Source: Paracoccaceae bacterium (GTDB lineage Bacteria > Pseudomonadota > Alphaproteobacteria > Rhodobacterales > Rhodobacteraceae). From it: 8,115 nucleotides of DNA. Made by a program: the position numbers and the translations under genes. The stretch is from assembly GCA_009920225.1 (NCBI GenBank), contig RGAJ01000066.1, positions 1 through 8,115 on the forward strand. Reading direction: 5' to 3'. Below the pieces are notes generated by a model that was given only the letters and a program-made list of their open reading frames with translations, did not search any database and was not told the DNA's origin. Positions 1 through 5,813 of the stretch are shown here, one piece after another. The stretch's first letter is position 1. The number at the start of each line of letters is the position of its first letter.

Positions 1-692
1 TAGCGAAACACAGGACGCATCAGATACACACCGGCCAAAACGATGGCCGCAATCACCCCCAATGTCGACAAGGTCACCGCCCAACCTGGCAGCCCCTCTA
101 ACAAGGTGGTGCCATGATGCGCTGCGTCTTCGGTCGCGGTGCCACGGCTCAGCGATCCATCAGGGTTGATCGACGGCGAGACAACCGCCAACAGCGGCAA
201 AATCGCCAACATGGGAATGACAGCAATGTCTTGGGTCAACAGCACCGCAAAACTGGAACGCCCCCCAGATGTTTGCATCAGGCCTTTTTCCGCCAAAGTT
301 TGCAACACGATGGCCGTTGATGACAGCGACAAAATCATGCCGATCGCGACGCTGTAATGCCATTCCAGCCCCAAGCTGAGGCACGCGAGGGTGATCAACA
401 GGATGGTCATTGATATTTGCAGCCCGCCCAATCCAATCAGACGGTGACGCATATCCCACAAGGTGCGCGGGGTCAGTTCAAGCCCGATGACAAACAACAT
501 CATCACCACGCCAAATTCGGCAAAATGCTGCAAATCTTGGGTTTCACTGCCGACCAACCCCAGAATGGGGCCAATGATCAACCCTGCCAGCAAATATCCC
601 AAGACGGATCCAAGCCCAAATCGCGTCGCCAAAGGCACCGCAATTACGGCGGCGGCAAGATAAATGGCAGCTTGTGCAAACAGTTCGGTCAT
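1..692 (-). CDS. Kef/CPA2-type monovalent cation:proton antiporter, N-terminal part (3' end outside window)
   Basis: Integral inner-membrane transporter of the CPA2 family (KefB/KefC type), expected to exchange K+ or Na+ for H+. I translated 230 codons from ATG at 692 to the window edge. Visible landmarks are an N-terminal hydrophobic helix (residues 5-20), GYLLAGLIIGP (32-42), a Gly/Glu-containing helix FAEFGVVMMLFVIGLEL (58-72 region), LSSTAIVLQTL (123-133) and LLTQDIAVIP (151-160), whose Asp155 matches the conserved ion-site Asp of the family. A hydrophilic loop rich in D, S and H (about 174-195) separates two helices. The rest of the membrane domain and any C-terminal TrkA-N/RCK nucleotide-binding domain lie beyond the window, so KefB versus a shorter NhaS/CPA2 type cannot be settled. 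An in-frame TGA lies 30 nt upstream of the ATG, so this is the first possible ATG. The Shine-Dalgarno sequence is weak. The gene follows the 718-aa protein gene on the same strand after 76 nt. Confidence 0.9.
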   Translation of the reverse strand, partial: MTELFAQAAIYLAAAVIAVPLATRFGLGSVLGYLLAGLIIGPILGLVGSETQDLQHFAEFGVVMMLFVIGLELTPRTLWDMRHRLIGLGGLQISMTILLITLACLSLGLEWHYSVAIGMILSLSSTAIVLQTLAEKGLMQTSGGRSSFAVLLTQDIAVIPMLAILPLLAVVSPSINPDGSLSRGTATEDAAHHGTTLLEGLPGWAVTLSTLGVIAAIVLAGVYLMRPVFR

Positions 693-707
693 GAACGATA
701 GGTCCGT

Positions 708-713
708 ATTATA
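708..713 (-). promoter_or_regulatory. Possible -10 element of the antiporter gene
   Basis: On the minus strand this hexamer is a perfect TATAAT, 15 nt upstream of the antiporter ATG. It would give a very short leader. The best -35-like match, GTGACA at 745-740, is 26 bp away, which is too far for standard spacing, and nothing convincing lies at 17 bp. The site is flanked by a direct repeat of ACCTAT (minus strand, 716-711 and 703-698). A true promoter is possible but weakly supported. The gene may instead be read through from the gene upstream. Confidence 0.25.
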
Positions 714-768
714 GGTTTCTCAGGCCACTAGAGATGGTTTGTCACCAAAATACAACGACGAAAGCGGT

Positions 769-2925
769 CTAACCTTTAGGCAGTTTGAGAACAACGTTTT
801 GGCCGCCTTTGACATAGCGAAGTTCGCCGTCACCAATCGCGGCAACTTTGCCACCGTCCAATTTATCGCCGACGCTGACCATTTGGCGCTTGCCGTTTGA
901 CAGACGGATCAAGGCCCGTTTTTTCGATCCGGTTCCGAAAACGCCGATCAAATTCACCTTGTTCAGTTTGAGCGCGTTTTTGATCGTTGCTTCTTTGCTG
1001 ACCTTGGCGTTCGTCGGGATATTGGGTGCGGGCGTCGCAGCGTTTGCTTCTTCGCCTTCGTCCTCAGGGGCGATGACGGCGGTTTTTTGCGGTGCAGTAG
1101 CGGTGTTCAAATTCTTGGGTCGCACCTTAGGCTTGAGCACTTCGGCCAAGCTCCCATCGGGTGCAGGGGCGAGTGACGCAGTTTCGACAGCTGGTTCGTT
1201 TGTCGCGGCAGCATCTGCGGCAAGCTGTTCGATTGATGCGGGTTTCGGACGCGGCCGCAACAGACGCAGCGCGTCATTTGCCTGTTCCGCCTCTTGTGTG
1301 ATGACATCAATTTCGGGCCGCGCACGGGGGCGCAAATCAATCAGTGGCGCGCCTGATGTCGACAAAAGGGGTGTCGTTTGCCCAATCACTGTGTCTTCTG
1401 CCTTTTCCAATTCGGGGCGCGTGGGCGGAACCTTGGTCGGTTTGCCCAGATACACCAAATGTCCATCTGGTGCAGCCGCGCCCTGAGGCGTTGCGCGCAC
1501 CAATCCTTGGTCATCTAGTTCAAAAACCGTGCCAGCTGGAGCAGGGGGGCGGCTATTTGGTTGATACCGATCAAGAAGCGCGTCGGGCAATGCATCCAAC
1601 GCAATTGCATCTTGGATCGCCACATTCGGATCGATTGATGCGATATAGACATTTCCCAAAGGCGCAGGGTCTGTTGTCACAGGCGCAGGGGGATCGGATG
1701 GCCAAATCCCCGATGCCGCATAGATGCGTTGAATGTCCTGTGCCGAATAGGTCACCGTCGGGGTCGGAAGTTCGGGCGCGGTCTCAGGCGTCTGAACCGT
1801 CAGCGTCGCGTCAGGGCGCGGGGTGCTGTCGGCGGGTGGAAGGCTGATTGAAACGGGGGTGTTTGGTTTTGATGTAACGCTGCCCTGATCCAGCGGCGCG
1901 AGCGTTGCAATGTCTGTGTCCGCCTCGGGTGATGCGGACAGGTAATAGGCGACGGCACCGCCTGTAAACAGCAAAAACGCCACCAAGGCCGCGATAGAGG
2001 CGCGCGAAAAGGCAAAGCGTCTATCCTGACCCACTTGCCCCGCACGTTTTCCAAAGAGCGTCAGTTTATCCGCATCATTACGCAGATCTGCCGACGGCGC
2101 GCGGGTGTTCGGGATCACAATCGGCGCGGGCTTGTTTTCCAATGGGGCAAGGGGGCGCGCAGGTTTTGCACGACGGAAAAACAACGCCACGGGGCCTTGG
2201 GTATCAGCTTTTGGTCCAACAAGGTCAGCGTCCACAGGCGGCGCAGCAGCAATCAGGGTTGGATGCGCGGCCACAGCCCCTTCTTTTCGCTTCGACGCAA
2301 AAAGCGGCAGCGGCTCTGGCGCTTGTTCCGGCGCGGGTGTTGGCGCATGATCTGTGTCAGCTGTCTCTGCCACAGGTGTGTCCAGTGTTTCGGGCAGCTG
2401 TGTCAGGGGGATCATGCGCCCATGCGCATCCTCGGCAAGGCCGAAATAGGGATGTGTCGGATAGGTGTCTGCGTCGGGCATTGCACCGGACCCCAATGGA
2501 TCAAAGCCATAGGATTTTGCAAAACCCTCTGCCTCTTCCAAGGTTTCGATGGCGATTGCCGCGACATAGACGATGCCATCAACCACGCAATGATCATATC
2601 GTAAATCGGCCAAAGCATAGGGGGTCGTTCCATCCAAATGCTTTAGAATCTGTTCAATCAACTCAATCTGATCCCAAGACGGATCATTGTCGAATGTCAG
2701 GAATTTTATCTGTTCAAGGGGGATAAACAGCTGTACCTGATCACCCGTTTCTGATTCTGATTTAGCCTTTGAATGCAGTGCCTTAAGGCTTTTGTCTAAA
2801 GTATCAGGTGAAAGGCTGATGGCGTCCACGTCTTTCCATTCAGATCCTGCACGACGCAGCAAGGCTATCCCGTCAAAAGACAAGCTAAGTGCAATTTCGG
2901 GGACCTGTCGTGTCGTAATCGTCAT
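769..2925 (-). CDS. Single-pass membrane protein with GspL/PilM-like N-terminus and GspC/PilP-like C-terminus
   Basis: A 718-residue protein of no assigned function. Residues 10-141 resemble the actin-like cytoplasmic domain of GspL/PilM: strand-rich start EIALSLSFDGIALL, then VQLFIPLEQIKFLTF (64-78), a helix ILKHLDG, then DGIVYVAAIAIETL and a helix leading to SYGF. An acidic, Pro-rich stretch follows. After a basic patch (DRRFAFSR) comes one membrane helix at about 311-331, so the topology is N-in, C-out. The periplasmic part (332-640) is Pro/Ala-rich with recurring RPxxRP-type motifs. The last 65 or so residues (NLIGVFGTGSKKRALIRL, then QMVSVGDKLDGGKVAAIGDG) have the pattern of a GspC/PilP homology-region domain. 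I chose ATG at 2925 because minus-strand AGAAG lies 5 nt before it. A GTG 10 codons upstream lacks such a site. Similar proteins may carry the label 'translation initiation factor 2', but nothing here resembles IF-2. The domain calls are by pattern recognition. A role in an envelope-spanning assembly is inference. Confidence 0.85.
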   Translation of the reverse strand: MTITTRQVPEIALSLSFDGIALLRRAGSEWKDVDAISLSPDTLDKSLKALHSKAKSESETGDQVQLFIPLEQIKFLTFDNDPSWDQIELIEQILKHLDGTTPYALADLRYDHCVVDGIVYVAAIAIETLEEAEGFAKSYGFDPLGSGAMPDADTYPTHPYFGLAEDAHGRMIPLTQLPETLDTPVAETADTDHAPTPAPEQAPEPLPLFASKRKEGAVAAHPTLIAAAPPVDADLVGPKADTQGPVALFFRRAKPARPLAPLENKPAPIVIPNTRAPSADLRNDADKLTLFGKRAGQVGQDRRFAFSRASIAALVAFLLFTGGAVAYYLSASPEADTDIATLAPLDQGSVTSKPNTPVSISLPPADSTPRPDATLTVQTPETAPELPTPTVTYSAQDIQRIYAASGIWPSDPPAPVTTDPAPLGNVYIASIDPNVAIQDAIALDALPDALLDRYQPNSRPPAPAGTVFELDDQGLVRATPQGAAAPDGHLVYLGKPTKVPPTRPELEKAEDTVIGQTTPLLSTSGAPLIDLRPRARPEIDVITQEAEQANDALRLLRPRPKPASIEQLAADAAATNEPAVETASLAPAPDGSLAEVLKPKVRPKNLNTATAPQKTAVIAPEDEGEEANAATPAPNIPTNAKVSKEATIKNALKLNKVNLIGVFGTGSKKRALIRLSNGKRQMVSVGDKLDGGKVAAIGDGELRYVKGGQNVVLKLPKG

Positions 2926-2977
2926 GGAAACTTCTGTGCTATAACCCGCGCACACTCTAACCCAAATTGGGTCAAAG

Positions 2978-3003
2978 GAAAAGCAAAACCCCGCCTATGG
3001 CGG
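2978..3003 (-). terminator. Terminator-like hairpin with T-tract (minus strand)
   Basis: Read on the minus strand, CCGCC-ATA-GGCGG is followed by GGTTTTGCTTTT, the shape of a weak intrinsic terminator. The stem is only 5 bp with a 3-nt loop. There is no minus-strand gene just upstream that it could end. It could therefore terminate an antisense or leader transcript, or be a chance hairpin. It lies about 53 nt before the ATG of the large membrane-protein gene. Confidence 0.3.
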
Positions 3004-3061
3004 ATTTCTGCGCTACTTCGAAATTCAATTCCATGCTAGCATTTCATGAACGTAAAATTAC

Positions 3062-3065
3062 GGAG
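3062..3065 (+). promoter_or_regulatory. Ribosome binding site deciding the SIMPL gene start
   Basis: GGAG lies 8 nt before the TTG at 3074. The alternative in-frame GTG at 3065 overlaps this motif and has no good site of its own. The TTG start also gives a textbook signal peptide beginning MKKLVFLAM. Confidence 0.55.
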
Positions 3066-3073
3066 TGAGTGTT

Positions 3074-3736
3074 TTGAAAAAATTGGTTTTTTTGGCAATG
3101 CTTGTGTTCGGAGCACTGACGGCGCAGGCGGGAACCTTGATCGTTGACGGTACGGGCAGCGTGGCGGCAAAACCCGATCAAACCGTGATTACCTTTGCGT
3201 TAGAGGTGCGTGATAAAGTTGCCAAAACTGCGATGACTGCCTTGGGCGATCAATCCACGACACTTATCGCGGAGTTGCAAGACAAGCTGCAAGACATGGA
3301 CGCCATCGCAACGCAAAACCTGTCGCTCTATCCAAACTATGATTATCGCGATGAACCAAAGTTCATTGATTACAAGGCCGCGACAACGCTTGTCGTCACT
3401 TTGGATCAGAACGATTTGATTGGTTCGATTGTTGATATCCTGATCAACAGCGGTGTGGGCACCGTACAATCCGTTCAATTCGTGATCTCTGATCCCGCCC
3501 CCTTGGAAAAAGAGGCGCGGCGTTTGGCGATCCTGGATGCCATGCAAAAGGCCCGCGATATTGCAGAGTGGTCTGGCGTGACCTTGGGTGCCATTACCAA
3601 AATATCAGAAGGCGGCGCGACACAGGCCCCCGTACCGATGATGCGGGCTGTTGCCGCATTTGACAGCGCATCGGTTGCCGTTGGGTCCCAAGACATTTCC
3701 ACGCATGTCAGCATTGAATATGCGATAAACGACTAA
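3074..3736 (+). CDS. Exported SIMPL domain-containing protein (DUF541)
   Basis: A 220-residue protein with an N-terminal Sec signal peptide (MKKLVFLAMLVFGALTAQA, cleavage predicted after residue 19), so periplasmic or outer-membrane associated. The mature part opens GTLIVDGTGSVAAKPDQTVI, the typical SIMPL start (G-x-G then PD). It continues with a variable loop containing LSLYPNYDY, then a strand TTLVVTL, and the conserved run EKEARRLAILDAMQKARDIAEWSGVTLG with its Ala/Arg-rich helix. Length matches the family. SIMPL proteins include periplasmic proteins such as BP26 and YggE. YggE has been linked to oxidative stress, but the molecular function is poorly defined. Translation could also begin at GTG 3065 (three residues longer). 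An in-frame TAA lies just upstream of that at 3053-3055. The gene is monocistronic: it is divergent from the large membrane-protein gene and ends directly at a strong terminator. Confidence 0.9.
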   Translation: MKKLVFLAMLVFGALTAQAGTLIVDGTGSVAAKPDQTVITFALEVRDKVAKTAMTALGDQSTTLIAELQDKLQDMDAIATQNLSLYPNYDYRDEPKFIDYKAATTLVVTLDQNDLIGSIVDILINSGVGTVQSVQFVISDPAPLEKEARRLAILDAMQKARDIAEWSGVTLGAITKISEGGATQAPVPMMRAVAAFDSASVAVGSQDISTHVSIEYAIND

Positions 3737-3762
3737 CGCCCACCGAAAGGGTGGGCGTTTTT
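3735..3762 (+). terminator. Rho-independent terminator of the SIMPL gene
   Basis: The stem AACGCCCACC / GGTGGGCGTT (3735-3744 and 3750-3759) closes a GAAAG loop and runs into TTTTT (3758-3762). It overlaps the last two bases of the SIMPL stop codon. On the minus strand the same stem would follow metY by 20 nt or so but lacks a T-run there. It may serve both converging genes, less efficiently for metY. Confidence 0.92.
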
Positions 3763-3782
3763 GATGTTTTGTCGTGCCGCGA

Positions 3783-5072
3783 TTACAGTGTGTGCGACAG
3801 CGCTTGATCCAGATCGCGGATCAGATCGGCCGCATCTTCGATGCCGATGGAAATGCGCACGACATTCGGGCCTGCGCCTGCTGCAACCTGCTGTTCTGGC
3901 GACAATTGGCGGTGTGTGGTTGACGCCGAATGGATGACCAGTGACCGTGCATCGCCCAAGTTGGCGACATGGCTGAAGATTTCCAGACTATCGACAAATT
4001 TGACGCAGGCGTCATAGCCGCCCTTGAGCGCAACAGTGAACAAACCACCCGCACCCTTGGGGCAAATCCGCGCAACGCGGTCGTTATAGGGCGATGATGG
4101 CAAACCAGCATAGGTCACATAGTCAACCGCATCATGACCCTCAAGCCAGCTTGCGATTGTCATCGCGTTTTCGACGTGGCGCTGCATGCGCAGTGACAAG
4201 GTTTCAATCCCCATCAACGTGTAATGCGCGGCTTGCGGGTTCATGGTCATGCCCAAATCACGCAGGCCAATCGCAATGCCATGGAACGTAAAGGCAAGCG
4301 AGCCAAATGTTTCATGGAATTTCAACCCGTGATAGGCGGGTTCGGGGGCCGAGAGCGATGGGAATTTATCCGATGCAGACCAATCGAAATTACCGCTGTC
4401 CACAACACAACCACCTGTCACAGTTCCGTTGCCTGTCAAATATTTTGTGGTCGAATGCACCACCAGTGTCGCGCCATGTTCGATTGGGCGACACAGATAC
4501 GGGGTTGCCGAGGTGTTATCCACAATCAATGGCAATCCTGCATCATTCGCAATCGCAGAAATCGCATCCAGATCGGTGATATATCCACCGGGGTTTGCAA
4601 TAGATTCACAGAACACCGCACGAGTGTCGTCGTTGATTGCGGCTTTGACCGCGTCCAGATCATCAAAATCAACAAATGTTGCCGACCATCCAAAACGTTT
4701 GATGGTTTGGCTGAATTGCGTGATCGTGCCGCCATAAAGACGCGATGATGCCACGATATTTCGACCCGGTGCCATCAGCGGGAACAGCGCCATAATTTGT
4801 GCCGCGTGACCCGAGGAACAACATACCGCGCCAACGCCGCCTTCCAGTGTGGCAATGCGTTCTTGTAACACGGCGACGGTGGGGTTTGTCAGACGGGAAT
4901 AGATGTAGCCAACTTCTTGCAGGTTAAACAACGCAGCCGCGTGATCGGCGTCGCGAAACACATAGGCTGTGGTTTGATAGATCGGCGTTTGACGTGCGCC
5001 TGTCGCAGGGTCAGGGCGTGCGCCTGCATGAATTTGTAGGGTATCAAAACCGTATGATGGTCCGTCGCTCAT
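3783..5072 (-). CDS. metY: O-acetylhomoserine sulfhydrylase (aminocarboxypropyltransferase)
   Basis: A cytoplasmic PLP enzyme of the Cys/Met metabolism (gamma-family, fold type I) group. It converts O-acetylhomoserine plus sulfide to homocysteine and acetate, the direct sulfhydrylation route to methionine. It has 429 residues, the usual MetY length and longer than cystathionine gamma-synthase or MetZ (about 380-400). Visible motifs are FDTLQIHAG (9-17), YSRLTNPT (58-65), SSGHAAQ (86-92), DNTSATPYLCRP (185-196, with Asp185 for the PLP pyridine nitrogen), and VVHSTTKYLTGNGTVTGG with the Schiff-base Lys210. The C-terminus has SLEIFSHVANLGDARSLVIHSASTTH and VRISIGIED, both typical. Ser188 replaces the more common Phe or Val in DNT(F/V)ATP. 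The start is firm: AGGAG lies 7 nt before the ATG. The upstream gene ends 33 nt away, so co-transcription is likely. I saw no SAM-II-type riboswitch in the leader. Confidence 0.96.
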   Translation of the reverse strand: MSDGPSYGFDTLQIHAGARPDPATGARQTPIYQTTAYVFRDADHAAALFNLQEVGYIYSRLTNPTVAVLQERIATLEGGVGAVCCSSGHAAQIMALFPLMAPGRNIVASSRLYGGTITQFSQTIKRFGWSATFVDFDDLDAVKAAINDDTRAVFCESIANPGGYITDLDAISAIANDAGLPLIVDNTSATPYLCRPIEHGATLVVHSTTKYLTGNGTVTGGCVVDSGNFDWSASDKFPSLSAPEPAYHGLKFHETFGSLAFTFHGIAIGLRDLGMTMNPQAAHYTLMGIETLSLRMQRHVENAMTIASWLEGHDAVDYVTYAGLPSSPYNDRVARICPKGAGGLFTVALKGGYDACVKFVDSLEIFSHVANLGDARSLVIHSASTTHRQLSPEQQVAAGAGPNVVRISIGIEDAADLIRDLDQALSHTL

Positions 5073-5079
5073 TGGAATG

Positions 5080-5084
5080 CTCCT
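5080..5084 (-). promoter_or_regulatory. Strong ribosome binding site of metY
   Basis: Minus-strand AGGAG with a 7-nt spacer to the metY ATG. It is the best Shine-Dalgarno match in the window. This suggests metY is translated independently and efficiently even if it lies at the end of a longer transcript. Confidence 0.75.
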
Positions 5085-5105
5085 ATTGGTATAATTTGTC
5101 GCAGG

Positions 5106-5810
5106 TTAGTCTAGGATTTCTATGGGGACAATGGGGAAAAGGCCCGCATGCGCTGTTTGCTTGGCTGCGTCCTGACCCAAGGGGGTCAGATCGAACACAC
5201 CGCGCGCGACGCGTACAAACCAACCCTGTTGATTGGCGTGCATAATGCGGGTCGCGTCATTGATACGGGTGTGTTTTGCAACCTCGGATCCTTTGCACGC
5301 GCCTCGCGCCAAAAGATGCGCCGCACAGATCATCGCGCGTTGTCGGTGGCTTGTCATCACCTGACCTGCTTGCGCCCCGCCCAAGTTGGGATCGCCAATG
5401 CGTCGATCAAATTCGCTGTGCAAGCGTTTCGCCCGTTTTGTGTTTTTGCGACGCTGAAAGGGCTTTGGTTCAGCATATTCCCGAACCGATCCGTCTGCGA
5501 AATCAACGACAAGGACACCCAATTCCAATCGGCGACACAATCCCAAATTCGCCTTGAACGCCCGCCATCCGGTGCGGCCCGACCATTTGGGCACCGCGAC
5601 ATAAACCTGTGCCGCCGCGGATTGTCGTGCGATTGCCTGATGCAGCAGGGCCAATGAAAACCCAAGCTTTAGCTCGGTCACAATGGCATCTTGCCCCGCC
5701 TTGATGGCAACGACATCGGCGCTTGCGATTTCGGATTTCACCGTATAGCCGCGCGTTTCCCAATAGGATTTTATCGGGGGATATAAATCCGTTTCCGCGC
5801 GTTTAGACAT
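5106..5810 (-). CDS. DUF2161 protein: PD-(D/E)XK-like core with C-terminal winged-helix-like region
   Basis: A 234-residue soluble protein that I recognise as DUF2161, described as a putative PD-(D/E)XK-type phosphodiesterase. The N-terminus (AETDLYPPIKSYWETRGYTV) is a helix as in PD-(D/E)XK folds. It leads to E27, then ADVVAI with Asp32, then AIVTELKLG with Glu46-x-Lys48, spaced as in the catalytic D-(x)n-ExK motif. LLHQAIARQ (55-63) resembles the following Q-containing helix. A basic linker, QRRKNTKRAKRL (119-130), follows. Residues 155-210 look like a winged helix: SEVAKHTRINDATRIM, then GWFVRVARGVFDLTPLG as the wing. The combination suggests a DNA-acting nuclease or a DNA-binding protein. 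The substrate is unknown. The gene begins 3 nt after the glycosyltransferase stop codon with no clear ribosome site, which suggests translational coupling, and metY follows 33 nt after it. Confidence 0.85.
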   Translation of the reverse strand: MSKRAETDLYPPIKSYWETRGYTVKSEIASADVVAIKAGQDAIVTELKLGFSLALLHQAIARQSAAAQVYVAVPKWSGRTGWRAFKANLGLCRRLELGVLVVDFADGSVREYAEPKPFQRRKNTKRAKRLHSEFDRRIGDPNLGGAQAGQVMTSHRQRAMICAAHLLARGACKGSEVAKHTRINDATRIMHANQQGWFVRVARGVFDLTPLGQDAAKQTAHAGLFPIVPIEILD

Positions 5811-5813
5811 GCG

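Larger units (their letters stand above)
2926..3073. promoter_or_regulatory. Divergent intergenic region with several palindromes
   Basis: This 148-bp region separates the divergently transcribed membrane-protein gene and SIMPL gene and must hold both promoters. It carries inverted repeats ACCCAA-A-TTGGGT (2960-2972), CCGCC-TAT-GGCGG (2991-3003), TTCGAA (3017-3022), ATGCTAGCAT (3033-3042) and TTCATGAA (3043-3050). A minus-strand TTGACC at 2975-2970 looks like a -35 element, but the nearest TATAAT-like hexamer (TTATAG, 2944-2939) is 25 bp away. No well-spaced sigma-70 pair was found for either gene. Any of the palindromes could be an operator, but none matches a regulator I can name. Confidence 0.4.

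Noticed and set aside
848..1486. 212-residue plus-strand open frame opposite the large membrane-protein gene
   Set aside because: It is the antisense shadow of a Pro/Ala-rich coding sequence: Ser/Ala-rich, no recognisable domain, no ribosome site. The minus-strand frame has clear domains and runs through.
2035..2726. Overlapping plus-strand open frames of 189 and 194 residues
   Set aside because: Both lie wholly inside the minus-strand gene and have odd composition (rich in R, C, H, Q) with no domain signal. Two overlapping frames on the same strand cannot both be real, and neither looks like a protein.
769..2925. Reading this gene as translation initiation factor IF-2
   Set aside because: No GTPase motifs (GxxxxGK, DxxG, NKxD) are present. 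The only resemblance is low-complexity Ala/Pro/Glu sequence.
2923..2955. GTG start at 2955 for the large membrane-protein gene (10 more residues)
   Set aside because: It has no Shine-Dalgarno motif. ATG 2925 has AGAAG at 5 nt, and the extension (starting with Cys-Ala-Gly) does not look like part of the N-terminal domain.
4224..4748. 174-residue plus-strand open frame opposite metY
   Set aside because: Antisense shadow of a highly conserved enzyme gene. Its Cys/Arg-rich composition is typical of non-coding frames.
5073..5180. Possible SAM-II or other SAM riboswitch before metY
   Set aside because: Alphaproteobacterial metY genes often carry one, but the gap to the upstream gene is only 33 nt and no pseudoknot-like pairing or conserved core could be found.
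5148..5657. 169-residue plus-strand open frame opposite the DUF2161 gene
   Set aside because: The minus-strand frame is full length with family motifs. This one shows none and has no convincing start region.
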